From: Comamonas suwonensis
Lineage (GTDB): Bacteria > Pseudomonadota > Gammaproteobacteria > Burkholderiales > Burkholderiaceae_C
Length of the DNA stretch: 64,000 bases
Direction of reading: 5' to 3'
Assembly (NCBI RefSeq): GCF_012844455.2
Contig: NZ_JABBCQ020000003.1
Location: 1 to 64,000 of the forward strand
The notes beneath the pieces were generated by a model, which was not told the DNA's origin, did no database searches, and was given only the letters and a program-made list of their open reading frames with translations. Made by a program: the position numbers and the translations under genes. Numbering within the stretch: the stretch's first letter is position 1; the number at the start of each line of letters is the position of its first letter. Of the stretch, positions 9,679 through 17,927 are shown piece after piece.

Positions 9679-9698
9679 GTGCTTCTTTCGTGTTTCCG

Positions 9699-9725
9699 AT
9701 GCTGAATGCTGAATGCTGAATGCTG
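9699..9725 (+). repeat. Tandem heptamer ATGCTGA, about four copies
   Basis: Three perfect copies of ATGCTGA followed by ATGCTG. It lies 20 bases upstream of the elaA start. Seven-base units do not fit a codon frame, so copy-number change here would alter the leader, not a protein. Confidence 0.85.
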
Positions 9726-9936
9726 TTGTGCACTAGATCATCGCCGTTGTTGGCGGTAAGAATAAAAAACGCGCGATCAAGCGGGATTTTTTTGTTTTTT
9801 GTGTCAGCGTTCGGAAAAATAACTCGCTCAACAGATGATTTTCTTGTGCCTGCACGCGGCAATGCAGGCGCAGGGGGCATCCTGAAGCCTCCATCTTCAT
9901 GCATATCTATGTCGGTGTTGCTGCATGAAGAGATAG

Positions 9937-10095
9937 GCCGAGGATGTCTACCTGCCTAGGGCAGTCCACCCGCGGGATTCTCTGGGCAAGGCTGAGATGC
10001 CGTTTACCGCCACCAAGCGATTGGTTAATGACCGCTCGCGTATGTCGCAGCTGATTGATGGGCGCTGGAAAGTGGTGTCTGAATACACCCAGTAA
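9937..10095 (+). pseudogene. Gene remnant, C-terminal fragment of an unknown protein
   Basis: After a TAG at 9934 the plus strand is open to TAA at 10093. It reads as normal protein: DVYLPRAVHPRDSLGKAEM, then PFTATKRLVNDRSRMSQL, then IDGRWKVVSEYTQ. The composition is protein-like, but there is no start with a ribosome binding site; an ATG at 9997 would give only 32 residues. It is best read as the tail of a lost gene. The family is not recognised. Confidence 0.4.
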
Positions 10096-10140
10096 GCGAG
10101 CAAACCCCCTATGGCTCAAAAATGTCCGGGGCTTCAAGTT

Positions 10141-10572
10141 TTAGACCTGTTTCGCGTTCGTTCTGGCAACCCACAGATGCTGAGCCCACATGCCTGCGAG
10201 CATGGCTGAGACAAACAGCCAGACCTGCGGGGTGAGTGTGGACAGGTTCATGATCGCAGGGCCGGGGCAGAAACCAGCCATACCCCAGCCAATCCCAAAC
10301 AAAGCCGAGCCGGTGAGTAGCTGGCGGTCAATAACGGTGCTGGCGGGCAGCTGCATGGCATCGCCCAGTAGGGCGGTTTTGCGACGTTTGGCCCAGCGAA
10401 AAGCGATCAGGCCCACTGCAATGGCGCCGCCCATGACGAGGGCGAGTGATGGATCCCATTGACCGAAGAAGTCCAGAAAATTCTGCACCTTTGCGGGATT
10501 GCCCATGCCTGAAAGAATCAGGCCTAGACCAAAAACAAGACCGGAGAGCAGGGCAGCGATATTGGTAATCAT
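10141..10572 (-). CDS. YeeE/YedE (DUF6691) half-transporter, PmpB-like
   Basis: A 143-residue membrane protein with four hydrophobic segments, starting MITNIAALLSGLVFGLGLILSGM. The conserved cysteine motif GIGWGMAGFCPGPA is near residue 98. YeeE/YedE proteins move sulfur compounds such as thiosulfate through a chain of cysteines. Here the family is split into two half-size proteins, as in BigR-controlled operons. It is last in a bigR-pmpA-pmpB order, 16 bases after its partner. Transport of thiosulfate or other sulfur species is inferred from family and context. Confidence 0.88.
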   Translation of the reverse strand: MITNIAALLSGLVFGLGLILSGMGNPAKVQNFLDFFGQWDPSLALVMGGAIAVGLIAFRWAKRRKTALLGDAMQLPASTVIDRQLLTGSALFGIGWGMAGFCPGPAIMNLSTLTPQVWLFVSAMLAGMWAQHLWVARTNAKQV

Positions 10573-10588
10573 GGTGACTCCTGCGGGC

Positions 10589-11032
10589 TTAACCGAAGAC
10601 GTGGCGCATCACAAAAACGGTGACGGCTCCCATGGCGATAAAAGTGAGGGTGGCGGCGAGTGATCGCACGGAAAGGCGCGAGAGGCCGCAGACACCATGA
10701 CCGCTGGTGCAACCCGAGCCCATGCGCGTGCCAAAGCCCACCAGCAGACCGGCGACGATGATGACGAGGGGGTCAGATGGTATCTCCATCGCAGGCAGCG
10801 GCGCGAACCACTGCCACACCAAGGGCGCGGCGATTAGGCCCGCAATGAAGGCTAAGCGCCAGGCCCATTGTTTGACGGCTGACCAGGTCGGCATTTGTAG
10901 CAAAGCACCAGTGATGCCGCTGATGCCGGCGACACGGCCCAGCAGTGCAATCAGCAGGGCGGCAGACAGGCCGATCAGTAGCCCGCCAGCGAGCGATGCC
11001 CAGGGTGTGAACTCATTCCACAAGATACTCAT
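10589..11032 (-). CDS. YeeE/YedE half-transporter, PmpA-like
   Basis: From ATG 11032 the product is 147 residues with four hydrophobic segments (LAGGLLIGLSAALLIALLG; LAFIAGLIAAPLVW; PLVIIVAGLLVGFG; AATLTFIAMGAVTVFVM). GMGSGCTSGHGVCGLSRLSVRS is the YeeE/YedE sulfur-relay motif. The start overlaps the bigR stop as ATGA, indicating translational coupling. An upstream extension of the frame is a shadow of bigR. It pairs with the next gene to form a full transporter. Confidence 0.9.
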   Translation of the reverse strand: MSILWNEFTPWASLAGGLLIGLSAALLIALLGRVAGISGITGALLQMPTWSAVKQWAWRLAFIAGLIAAPLVWQWFAPLPAMEIPSDPLVIIVAGLLVGFGTRMGSGCTSGHGVCGLSRLSVRSLAATLTFIAMGAVTVFVMRHVFG

Positions 11033-11373
11033 GCGACTTCTCCTTGTTGGCAGAACAGCTGATGCACGGCCTGCATGAGCTGCAGAGCGCGGTTGTCGGC
11101 CAACTGGTACCAGATGAACTTGCCTTCGCGGCGGGTTGTGACCAGACCTTCGCGGCGCAAAATGCCCAGTTGCTGGGACAGGGTGGGTTGCGATACCCCG
11201 GTCAGTTGCTCCAGCTCGCCCACTGTTCGCTCTTGTTGTGAGAGCTGGCACAGCAGCAGCAGCCGGTCTTCGTTGCCCAGAAGCTTGAGCATGGCCACGG
11301 CTTCGCCAGCGTGGGCACGCATGGCTTGAAGGTCAAGCGCAGCTTGCGGTTCGTCTAGTGGTTGTGCGGTCAT
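11029..11373 (-). CDS. bigR: ArsR-family persulfide sensor repressor, BigR-like
   Basis: A 114-residue winged HTH protein: LLGNEDRLLLLCQLSQQERTV, with recognition helix GVSQPTLSQQLGIL and wing TTRREGKFIWYQL. Cysteines fall at residues 42 and 108, the spacing of the redox cysteine pair in characterised BigR proteins, which form a disulfide or polysulfide bridge on exposure to persulfide and release DNA. ATG 11373 is the family start; upstream codons are in the promoter. It is divergent from the persulfide dioxygenase across an AT palindrome. Confidence 0.92.
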   Translation of the reverse strand: MTAQPLDEPQAALDLQAMRAHAGEAVAMLKLLGNEDRLLLLCQLSQQERTVGELEQLTGVSQPTLSQQLGILRREGLVTTRREGKFIWYQLADNRALQLMQAVHQLFCQQGEVA

Positions 11374-11387
11374 GGTCTCGCTTTTCG

Positions 11388-11412
11388 AAATATATTTATA
11401 TATTATATAAAA
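11388..11412. promoter_or_regulatory. AT-rich operator of the sulfide operon
   Basis: AATATATTTATATATTATAT followed by AAAAA: an imperfect palindrome of the BigR-box type, placed 15 bases upstream of bigR and about 50 upstream of the divergent dioxygenase. It probably overlaps both promoters. Confidence 0.7.
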
Positions 11413-11464
11413 AAGTAAATTAATTAAGGTGTTGGTCGAGACACCCCCTCTTTCAGGAGTTGCC

Positions 11465-12370
11465 ATGTTAGCCAGTGCGATGCATATCGAGCCGTTTTTT
11501 GATGCCGCTACGGGCACTGTGAGCTATGTGCTTGCCGATACGGTCAGCGGTCAAGCGGCAGTGATCGACCCGGTGCTGGACTTTGACCCCAAGTCCGGCA
11601 CTTTGAGCAGTTGCTCTGCCGACGAACTGATCGCCTATGTGCGCAGCCAAGGCTGGCAACTACAGTGGATTCTGGAAACCCATGCCCATGCGGATCACCT
11701 CTCAGCGGCCCAGCATATTCGTCATCACTTGGGTGGCAAAGTAGCGATTGGCACGCATATTCGAGCCGTGCAGCATGTATTCAGAAAGATCTTCCACTTT
11801 GAATCAAGCTTTTTGCCCGACGGCAGCCAGTTTGATCATCTGGTGGAAGATGGCGAGCGCCTGATGCTGGGCCAGCTGGAGTTGCAGGCCATGCATGTGC
11901 CCGGTCATACACCGGCGGATATGGCTTATTTGGTGGAAGGTGCCGTGTTTGTGGGCGATACCCTGTTCATGCCTGATGTCGGCACGGCGCGCGCCGACTT
12001 TCCCGGCGGCAATGCGGCCACGCTTTATCAGTCCATGCAGCGCATTCTGTCGCTGCCCAGGAAGACGCGCATTTTTGTCTGCCACGACTACCCGCCCTCA
12101 GGCCGCGCGCCCGCATGGCAGACCACGGTGCAAGCGCAGCGCGAGGGCAATATTCATGTCTGCGATGGCGTGAGTGAAGCTGATTTTGTGCAGATGCGCA
12201 CTGCACGCGACGCCACGCTGGATATGCCCACGCTGCTGCTGCCCGCAGTGCAGGTCAACGTGCGCGCCGGCAAACTGCCACCAGCGCAGGATGATGGGCG
12301 CACTTATGTGCAGCTGCCCATCAATGCATTTGCGAAAAATGCGCCGGTGCCAGATGGTGTCTGGCAGTAG
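11465..12370 (+). CDS. blh: Persulfide dioxygenase, ETHE1/Blh-type metallo-beta-lactamase fold
   Basis: Oxidises glutathione persulfide to sulfite using a mononuclear iron. From ATG 11465 (AGGAG upstream) it has 301 residues. The metal motif is THAHADH at residues 72-78; further metal-site regions are VPGHTPADMAYLVEG, VFVGDTLFMPDVGTARADFPGG and IFVCHDYPPSGR. The extra C-terminal region IHVCDGVSEADFVQMRTARD matches the Blh subgroup. It is divergent from bigR, which probably represses it. It completes a sulfide detoxification module with the PmpAB proteins. Confidence 0.94.
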   Translation: MLASAMHIEPFFDAATGTVSYVLADTVSGQAAVIDPVLDFDPKSGTLSSCSADELIAYVRSQGWQLQWILETHAHADHLSAAQHIRHHLGGKVAIGTHIRAVQHVFRKIFHFESSFLPDGSQFDHLVEDGERLMLGQLELQAMHVPGHTPADMAYLVEGAVFVGDTLFMPDVGTARADFPGGNAATLYQSMQRILSLPRKTRIFVCHDYPPSGRAPAWQTTVQAQREGNIHVCDGVSEADFVQMRTARDATLDMPTLLLPAVQVNVRAGKLPPAQDDGRTYVQLPINAFAKNAPVPDGVWQ

Positions 12371-12426
12371 AAAATCAGTGCAGGTGGTACAGACTTTATG
12401 GCTGAAGAAGAGGCTCTACATTTCTT

Positions 12427-13911
12427 TTAACGTGAGGTTGCCTTTGGGCTCGCTGCTGCTGGAGTCGCTGTCAGATCATTGAGTTTGAGTTGCAGGCGGG
12501 CCATATGTTCGGCATAGACCAGAGCTTCTTGTGTAGGAAGTGGCTTGCCGACCCGTTGTGAATAGATCTGCAGTGCGCCTCTGACGACCTCAACATCATT
12601 GCTGTCTGCATACCAAGCCCAGTCGGCAAGGTGAGACGCAAGCTGGGGATTACTGCTGGCCAAAGTCGTTGCTCGCTTGATGATCTGCCTGGGACCACCT
12701 GCGAGGCTGGCCAGTTCTTGTGCCTCGTTGTGCAATGGCGCTGGGCTCCAGTGTCAAGGGATATCGTCCCACCAGCCGCTGTATTCGCTGACCACCATGC
12801 GACCGATATCACGGACAGAGACATATAGTTCCCGCGTATCCGGGCGTGAAGCCAGCTCTGCGGGCAGAGCCACTTTGTCGATCACGAGATCGCGCCGTTG
12901 GCCGCTGTTTAGGCCCTTCACGACCTGGGTCGAGATGGACTCCGGTATTTTCGCCTGCGCAGGCAATCTGTCCTGAATCTCTTCGGGTTGGCTGATGGCC
13001 GGGCCGTGGGCAGGAAGCAAGAGCAGAGGCTTTAACGATGCCATTTCCCTAAGCGCCTGAGCCCATTCTTCAGGATAGCGCTGGCGCCGCTTTCCGTTGC
13101 CGGCATTGGGCAGGAAACCCTGGAAGTAATCGGCACTGGCAACAATTTGGCGACTTGGTACGGATACCCAGATTTGGTCTTCGGTTTCACCTCGGGCGTG
13201 GGTCAACACAAAGTCTTCTTTGCCAATTCTGAGCGTGGTCTTTCCATGAAAAGTCGTAGTGGGGCGAATTGCGTTGTCCCAGTTGCTCGGAACGTCGGCC
13301 ACGCTTTGCTGGTTGTTGCGCGCGATCAGGCCGTTGCTGCGCATGTCCAGTTCCATCTGAGTGATAAAACGCTGCTCTGCAATGATCTGGGGCTTTTGAT
13401 CCAGCAGTGTCCATGCACCGAATGCATGGTCCGCATGAAAGTGCGTGAAGATCACCGTGTGCACGGGCTTGCTGCTGATTTTTTTCAGTGCCTCAGCAAG
13501 TCCCGGGCCTGCAGGTGCGTATCCGCTGTCTACGAGTACCAATCCTTCATCGGTTTCAAACACGACCACATTCACGATCGGGAAACGCAGCAGCCAGGTA
13601 CGGGGCGCCACGGGTTCAATTCTGAGCTTGGCGCGAGCGTCGGCGATGGCCGCTTGGTTGGTGCGGCTGTACATGCTGTTGGCAACGGCGTAAGACAGCT
13701 CGGAGCCAAAGCCACCGCCTTCTTTGATGGATTGGGCCATCTGTGGGTTGGCCTTGAAGACCTGTGCACGTGCCGCAGCTACCGCTGGATTATTGATGCC
13801 AAAGTCACCCCGCTCGTCTTGATCGTGGGCATTGGCGGTGCTTGTGTATAACTGGCTCAGCGTCAGAGCAACCGCTAGGGTGTGTCGGAAAAATGGAGAA
13901 CATTTCTTCAT
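12427..13911 (-). pseudogene. Alkyl-sulfatase-like metallo-hydrolase interrupted by in-frame TGA
   Basis: The first part (385 codons from ATG 13911; GTG 13923 is an alternative) has a signal peptide ending about STANA, an MBL domain with THFHADH (residues 156-162) and GRETEDQIWV-like late motifs. It reads SGWWDDIP and hits TGA at 12754-12756. The same frame continues with HWSPAPLHNEAQELASLAGG, then a helical domain to 12427. That continuation is the alkyl-sulfatase dimerisation domain expected at this point. No frameshift is needed. Either a nonsense mutation (for example TCA to TGA), a sequencing error, or readthrough. The usual C-terminal SCP2-like domain of SdsA1 is absent. Confidence 0.8.
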
Positions 13912-13919
13912 GAGCTGTC

Positions 13920-15323
13920 TCACTGAGCTAAAGGCTTGATTAACTCAATTGCTTCCATCGTCCATGCAGGGTCCAGAACCTCGGGCCAGGGCTGGTAGGC
14001 GCGGGCCATCAGGTAGAACAGATTTTTTTCTGGCGTGGGCAACCAGTTGGCGCGTTTTTCCGGGCCTGGGTCAGTGGGCTGCAACCAGATGTCCAGACTG
14101 CCGTCGGCATTGCGTTTCATATCCTTGGTGCGGTCGCCGATGGAGTAGCGGTTGATGGGGTTGTCCACCATGTACTGACCGCCTGTCACAAACTCATAGA
14201 GCGAGATGGACCAGAAAGCATCCGTGGGCAGGTGACCCTGTGACAGGTGCAGACGGTAGCTCTGGCCCTTGCCCAGTGGCTGGTTGCCGCCATCCACACT
14301 GGCGGCAAAGTAGGTGGCTTCTGCAGCCTCCAGTCCCAGAATTCCACCGGACATGGCTGCTGACTGTGCTCGCATGGTGTAGTTGCTGCCAAAGCCATCG
14401 GGCAGGCGGTAAGGGGTCCAGCCGTTGCGGCGATTGGGGTCTGCGGTCTTGCGGTCGGCGTTCAGGCGGTTTTTGAGTTCGTTCTTCTCGATCTCGGGGG
14501 CCAGGGCCAGCCAGCGCTGCTGAACGGTGTCTGGCAGTTTGTCCCAGCTGCAGTCTGCACCGCAAATGCCTACGTGGGCAAAGCGCTGCAGCAGCCTTTG
14601 CTCTGTGCCGGGTGGCGGGTTGCGCACCAGAGCTTCATTGACGACATCGACAAACCGGCTCCAGTTTTGGGGCTGCGGCTTGATGCGCGGGCTGTCTTCA
14701 GTGGCCTGGATGACGGGTTGGATGCGGAAACCATCTTGAACCGCATGGGCGGCTTTGAGGTCGTCTTCGCCGGTGACGAGCACGCGCAGGTTCAGATACA
14801 CATCACGCGTGGGTGCCCGAATGATCTGATCCACTTTGGGCATTTCTCCCTTCCAGTGCGGGCCCACGAGGGCGACCTTGCGCGCTGATGTGCCGCCAAT
14901 GCGCCGACCCACATAGGAGAAAGTGTTGAGGTCTGCGCCAATCATGGCGATGACGTAATACCGGCCATGGGTCTCGGGCAGAGACAGTACAAGAGGCGAG
15001 TGACCCAAGTCCAGCCAGTTGGTGGAGTAAAAGGTGTCGCGTATCGGGCCATTGGCCCAGCGGTCTTTGGGTGTGGCCAGATGGCGCGCGTGGCGAAAGT
15101 GATTGAGCGTGGTTGCCGTGGCAGAGTCTTTGACCTCCAGGGCTTCATGGCGCATTTTCATGAATTCCTGATACGGGTAGGCGTAGAGCATGGCCTCGCG
15201 AATCAGGCTGTCCAGTGCGGGGCCTTCGGCTGGCGCAGCATCCTGTGCATGGGCGCTGCCAAGGCAAAGACACAATGCAGCGGCGGCCAGGGCGCGCAGC
15301 CCGGGCAGGTTTATCTTTGGCAT
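13920..15323 (-). CDS. Exported DUF1254/DUF1214 protein
   Basis: 467 residues from ATG 15323. The signal peptide is MPKINLPGLRALAAAALCLCLGSAHA. The DUF1254 part covers about residues 40-180 (YAYPYQEFMKM; STNWLDLGHSPLVLSLPETH; RYYVIAMIGADLNTFSYVG). The DUF1214 part follows towards the end (GKGQSYRLHLSQG; FWSISLYEFVTGGQYMVDNP; DIWLQPTDPGPEKRANWLP). The fold is known but the biochemical role is not. The stop overlaps the GTG start candidate of the alkyl-sulfatase-like gene, so the two are co-translated. It lies in a three-gene exported-protein set with a DUF1329 gene. Confidence 0.88.
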   Translation of the reverse strand: MPKINLPGLRALAAAALCLCLGSAHAQDAAPAEGPALDSLIREAMLYAYPYQEFMKMRHEALEVKDSATATTLNHFRHARHLATPKDRWANGPIRDTFYSTNWLDLGHSPLVLSLPETHGRYYVIAMIGADLNTFSYVGRRIGGTSARKVALVGPHWKGEMPKVDQIIRAPTRDVYLNLRVLVTGEDDLKAAHAVQDGFRIQPVIQATEDSPRIKPQPQNWSRFVDVVNEALVRNPPPGTEQRLLQRFAHVGICGADCSWDKLPDTVQQRWLALAPEIEKNELKNRLNADRKTADPNRRNGWTPYRLPDGFGSNYTMRAQSAAMSGGILGLEAAEATYFAASVDGGNQPLGKGQSYRLHLSQGHLPTDAFWSISLYEFVTGGQYMVDNPINRYSIGDRTKDMKRNADGSLDIWLQPTDPGPEKRANWLPTPEKNLFYLMARAYQPWPEVLDPAWTMEAIELIKPLAQ

Positions 15324-15432
15324 GGGGATGTGTTTTTGAGGGAGAGGTGCCACCGGGCTTGTCAGCGGTCCCGGTGGGCTTGGGAGGGAGCGCAATTGCT
15401 GCGCTCCCGTGAACTCAGCGCGAGTTCGGTGC

Positions 15433-16818
15433 TCAGGTGCCGGCGTTGCGAGTGGCTTCTGGCGTGAACATGGCTGGGGTCATGTCACCCTTGTTCAGGA
15501 TAGGGCCCTTGGGGCGTTCCTGGAACATGTTGTAGGCCACATATCCGCCGCCGACCAGGTCGTGATAGAAGCTGGTGCCCGCGTGCCAGGCATTCGCATC
15601 AAAGGCGTAGTAGTAGTTGATCAGGGCGTGTTGCCACAGGGTGCCGCGGGCGTCGTAATAGTCGCCCATCACAGCCTGACCGGTGTCTTCGTCAAGGAAC
15701 ATGACGCGCTTGCCGTACAGGTGGCGGTAGCCTTGCTTGAGTGTGGCCTCCAGCACCCAGACGCGGCGCAGTTCATAGCGCATGAACTCGGGGGTGGCAT
15801 GACCGGGCTTGAGCAGGTCTGCGTATTTGACGGTATTGGCGTGAATCTTGTAGGCATTGGCTGGAATGAAAATTTCCTTTTTGCCCAGATTTTTCCAGCT
15901 GTAGCGCTCTGGCGAGCCATTGAACAGACGGTCGGAGTCGATCGTCATCTTGGCACCCACACCGCCGCCCATGGGCTGGTCAAAGCCGTACTCAGGAATC
16001 TGGCGCACGCGGCGGGTGCCGGGGTCGTAGCTCCAGCCCAGACGCTTGTCCTTGCCGAAGTTGACGGGCTCCATGCTCACGCTGACACCGCCTTTTTCAC
16101 GCTCTGGCAGCTTCACGGCATTCATGCCCTGGGCCATCGTGCCTTCCAGTGGCTTGCCGGCCTGGTCGGGTGAATTCAGCAAGCTCATGCTGCGGTTTTC
16201 GGCGCGGCCAAAGACGGCCGATCCGTCCTGCATCACATAGGCGTTGTCGCGCAGCGTATGTTCAGTGAACGAGCGGAAGGGAAACAGGTTGTTGAAAGCC
16301 AGCTCGATTCCGCTCTTGGGGAAGGGAAAGGGGATGCCGCCCTTGACCGCATTGTCTGCGCCCATGCCGTCGGCGCTCATGACGGCATTCTGAGCATTGG
16401 ACTTGACCGATGCGCAGACAAAGTCGGCATAGCGGAAATCGCGGTGCCCTGGGTAGACGGGAATGCTGAAAGTCTTGGGGTAGCGGGTGAGCATGCCCTT
16501 CTGACCATCGGTCAGATTAGCCGCGTACTTGGCCATGTTCTCTGCCGTAATGGAGAACAGCGGCTTTTCATTGGCGTAGGGGTCCACGGGGTGCTGGCCC
16601 ACATGGGGCGTGTATTGAATACCGGGGGGCGTGCCCAGCCATTTGCCGGTGTACTCAGGCACACCGCTGGCGGTGCCCGCCTTTTCTGCGCCTACGCAGG
16701 TCAGAGACTTACCCAGCTTTTCAACCTCTTCAGGGCTTCCTTTGGCTGCAGCAGTACCGGCCATTACGGCGGCGGCTGCCAAGGCGATCAATGCACGGTA
16801 GCTTACTGTTGTCTCCAT
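15433..16818 (-). CDS. Exported DUF1329 protein (LolB-like fold)
   Basis: 461 residues with signal peptide METTVSYRALIALAAAAVMAGTAAA. Family motifs include YTGKWLGTPPGIQ, FSITAENMAKYA, YPGHRDFRYADFVC, YDPGTRRVRQIPEYGFDQP and ELRRVWVLEATLKQGYRH. DUF1329 proteins are periplasmic or outer-membrane-linked with a lipoprotein-carrier-like fold. They often accompany hydrophobic-compound catabolism genes, frequently with DUF1302 porins, which are absent here. It is first in the DUF1329-DUF1254-alkyl-sulfatase-like series. Confidence 0.9.
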   Translation of the reverse strand: METTVSYRALIALAAAAVMAGTAAAKGSPEEVEKLGKSLTCVGAEKAGTASGVPEYTGKWLGTPPGIQYTPHVGQHPVDPYANEKPLFSITAENMAKYAANLTDGQKGMLTRYPKTFSIPVYPGHRDFRYADFVCASVKSNAQNAVMSADGMGADNAVKGGIPFPFPKSGIELAFNNLFPFRSFTEHTLRDNAYVMQDGSAVFGRAENRSMSLLNSPDQAGKPLEGTMAQGMNAVKLPEREKGGVSVSMEPVNFGKDKRLGWSYDPGTRRVRQIPEYGFDQPMGGGVGAKMTIDSDRLFNGSPERYSWKNLGKKEIFIPANAYKIHANTVKYADLLKPGHATPEFMRYELRRVWVLEATLKQGYRHLYGKRVMFLDEDTGQAVMGDYYDARGTLWQHALINYYYAFDANAWHAGTSFYHDLVGGGYVAYNMFQERPKGPILNKGDMTPAMFTPEATRNAGT

Positions 16819-17211
16819 TACGCGTCCTTCTCGATATGTCTATGAATGCCTGCGAAGTCGATCTGCCCTTGCATGGGCAGATGTCTAGTCCAGTGCGATT
16901 AGTTCTGGGACCCCAATCGACAGACGCATTGTTCAGGCGACATTTGCGAGCAACCATCGCGTGAGGGGACTACTACAGATGGCCTAGGTAGTCGCCTTTG
17001 AGACAGGAAGTGGATCAATGCCGGTTCTTATAGCGTGAAAACCAAGGGAAAGTGTGTAGCGACAAGGTCTGCAAAGACCTGAAAGAACCCAGGGAATCAG
17101 GGCGGGAAATGAAAGTGCTTTGCTTTGACAAAAACACCCGGTGAAGTTGCTTAGATTGAATGGACTATCGGGTGTTCCCCATGCCATAAAAGCGCTGGAA
17201 ACAGCGCCCAA
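16819..17211. other. Intergenic region upstream of the DUF1329 gene
   Basis: About 390 bases without a supported gene. It should hold the promoter for the DUF1329 operon on the minus strand, and contains the perfect inverted repeat listed separately. Confidence 0.5.
16861..16882. promoter_or_regulatory. Inverted repeat, candidate operator of the DUF1329 operon
   Basis: ATCTGCCC-TTGCAT-GGGCAGAT: 8-bp perfect arms with a 6-base spacer, 43-64 bases upstream of the DUF1329 start. Size and place suit a dimeric regulator. No regulator gene is adjacent. Confidence 0.5.
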
Positions 17212-17688
17212 TCACATGCCAAACAAATCATGTGCATCCAGCAAGGCCCAGGCAATCTCGGGCTGACGTTCAAGACCTTTGCGGATGGCGGCTGGAATGC
17301 TCTGGCGGGTTTTGCGGCATAGGCCCGGCATGTCGGGCATCTCAATGTGAATGCCGCGCATGGTACGCACCTCGTTGCTTCCGGGTGCGACCACAATGGC
17401 GACGCCTAACTGCTGCTCTATGCGGAGCAGCATCTGCTCCAGATCACTCAGGCTGCTGATGCGCTCCAGACGCTCAAGCAGTTTTTTTTCTTCCTCGCGG
17501 GTCAGCCTCAGAATCCGCTGATCGGCTTCGGGCTGACCCAGCAGCAGTTCGCGCTGGCAGGTGCAGGCGCCGGGCGGGCATTCAACGCGAACGGGGAAGC
17601 TGGGCTGCATGGCGGGCGTTTGAGCAGGGCGAGTTGATTGGCCCATGCTAAGGGCTGAAGCCCGGTTTGCCATCAGGCTTTGGTGCAT
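17212..17688 (-). CDS. Hypothetical protein, 158 aa
   Basis: The N-terminus varies with start choice (ATG 17688, or ATG 17646 giving MGQSTRPAQTP). The conserved-looking core begins VRVECPPGACTCQRELLLGQ. An acidic/basic helix follows (RLTREEEKKLLERLERISSL), then VAIVVAPGSNEVRTMRGIHI and PGLCRKTRQSIPAAIRKGLE. The CPPGACTC cluster could bind metal or form disulfides, but there is no signal peptide. I believe similar unnamed proteins occur in Burkholderiales; no function is known to me. It is divergent from metN. Confidence 0.72.
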   Translation of the reverse strand: MHQSLMANRASALSMGQSTRPAQTPAMQPSFPVRVECPPGACTCQRELLLGQPEADQRILRLTREEEKKLLERLERISSLSDLEQMLLRIEQQLGVAIVVAPGSNEVRTMRGIHIEMPDMPGLCRKTRQSIPAAIRKGLERQPEIAWALLDAHDLFGM

Positions 17689-17882
17689 CAATGTGGCCCG
17701 AATGCCAGGTGAGTACGTGAATACACTTGCCCCGGTTGGCTTCAGGTTTGCCTAGACTCAGGCATCATTGAGGGTTACTACTAAAAGTAGGCAAGCTTTG
17801 ATCAGCCTGCATCTACCAGAATGAAAGCTTGTGGCGCTTGCATAGACAGGCTCTGCAGGTGGGATGGGATCAATCACTTTTT

Positions 17883-17912
17883 TATAGCTGCTACCGCATT
17901 ATTCATGCGCGA
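17883..17912 (+). repeat. Family A dispersed repeat, partial copy before metN
   Basis: TATAGCTGCTACCGCATTAT followed by TCATGCGC. It keeps the ATAGCTGCT core. It ends 16 bases before the metN start, so it forms part of the metN leader. Confidence 0.5.
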
Positions 17913-17927
17913 TACGCGATATTTTTC

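Noticed and set aside
9699-9725. CRISPR array
   Set aside because: The units are seven bases and contiguous, with no spacers or cas genes.
12754-12756. Selenocysteine codon in the sulfatase-like gene
   Set aside because: The TGA lies at a domain join far from the metal site and no bacterial SECIS-type hairpin was evident directly downstream.
17692-17927. SAM riboswitch before metN
   Set aside because: No recognisable SAM-I, SAM-II or related core could be laid out; the region contains a family A fragment instead.
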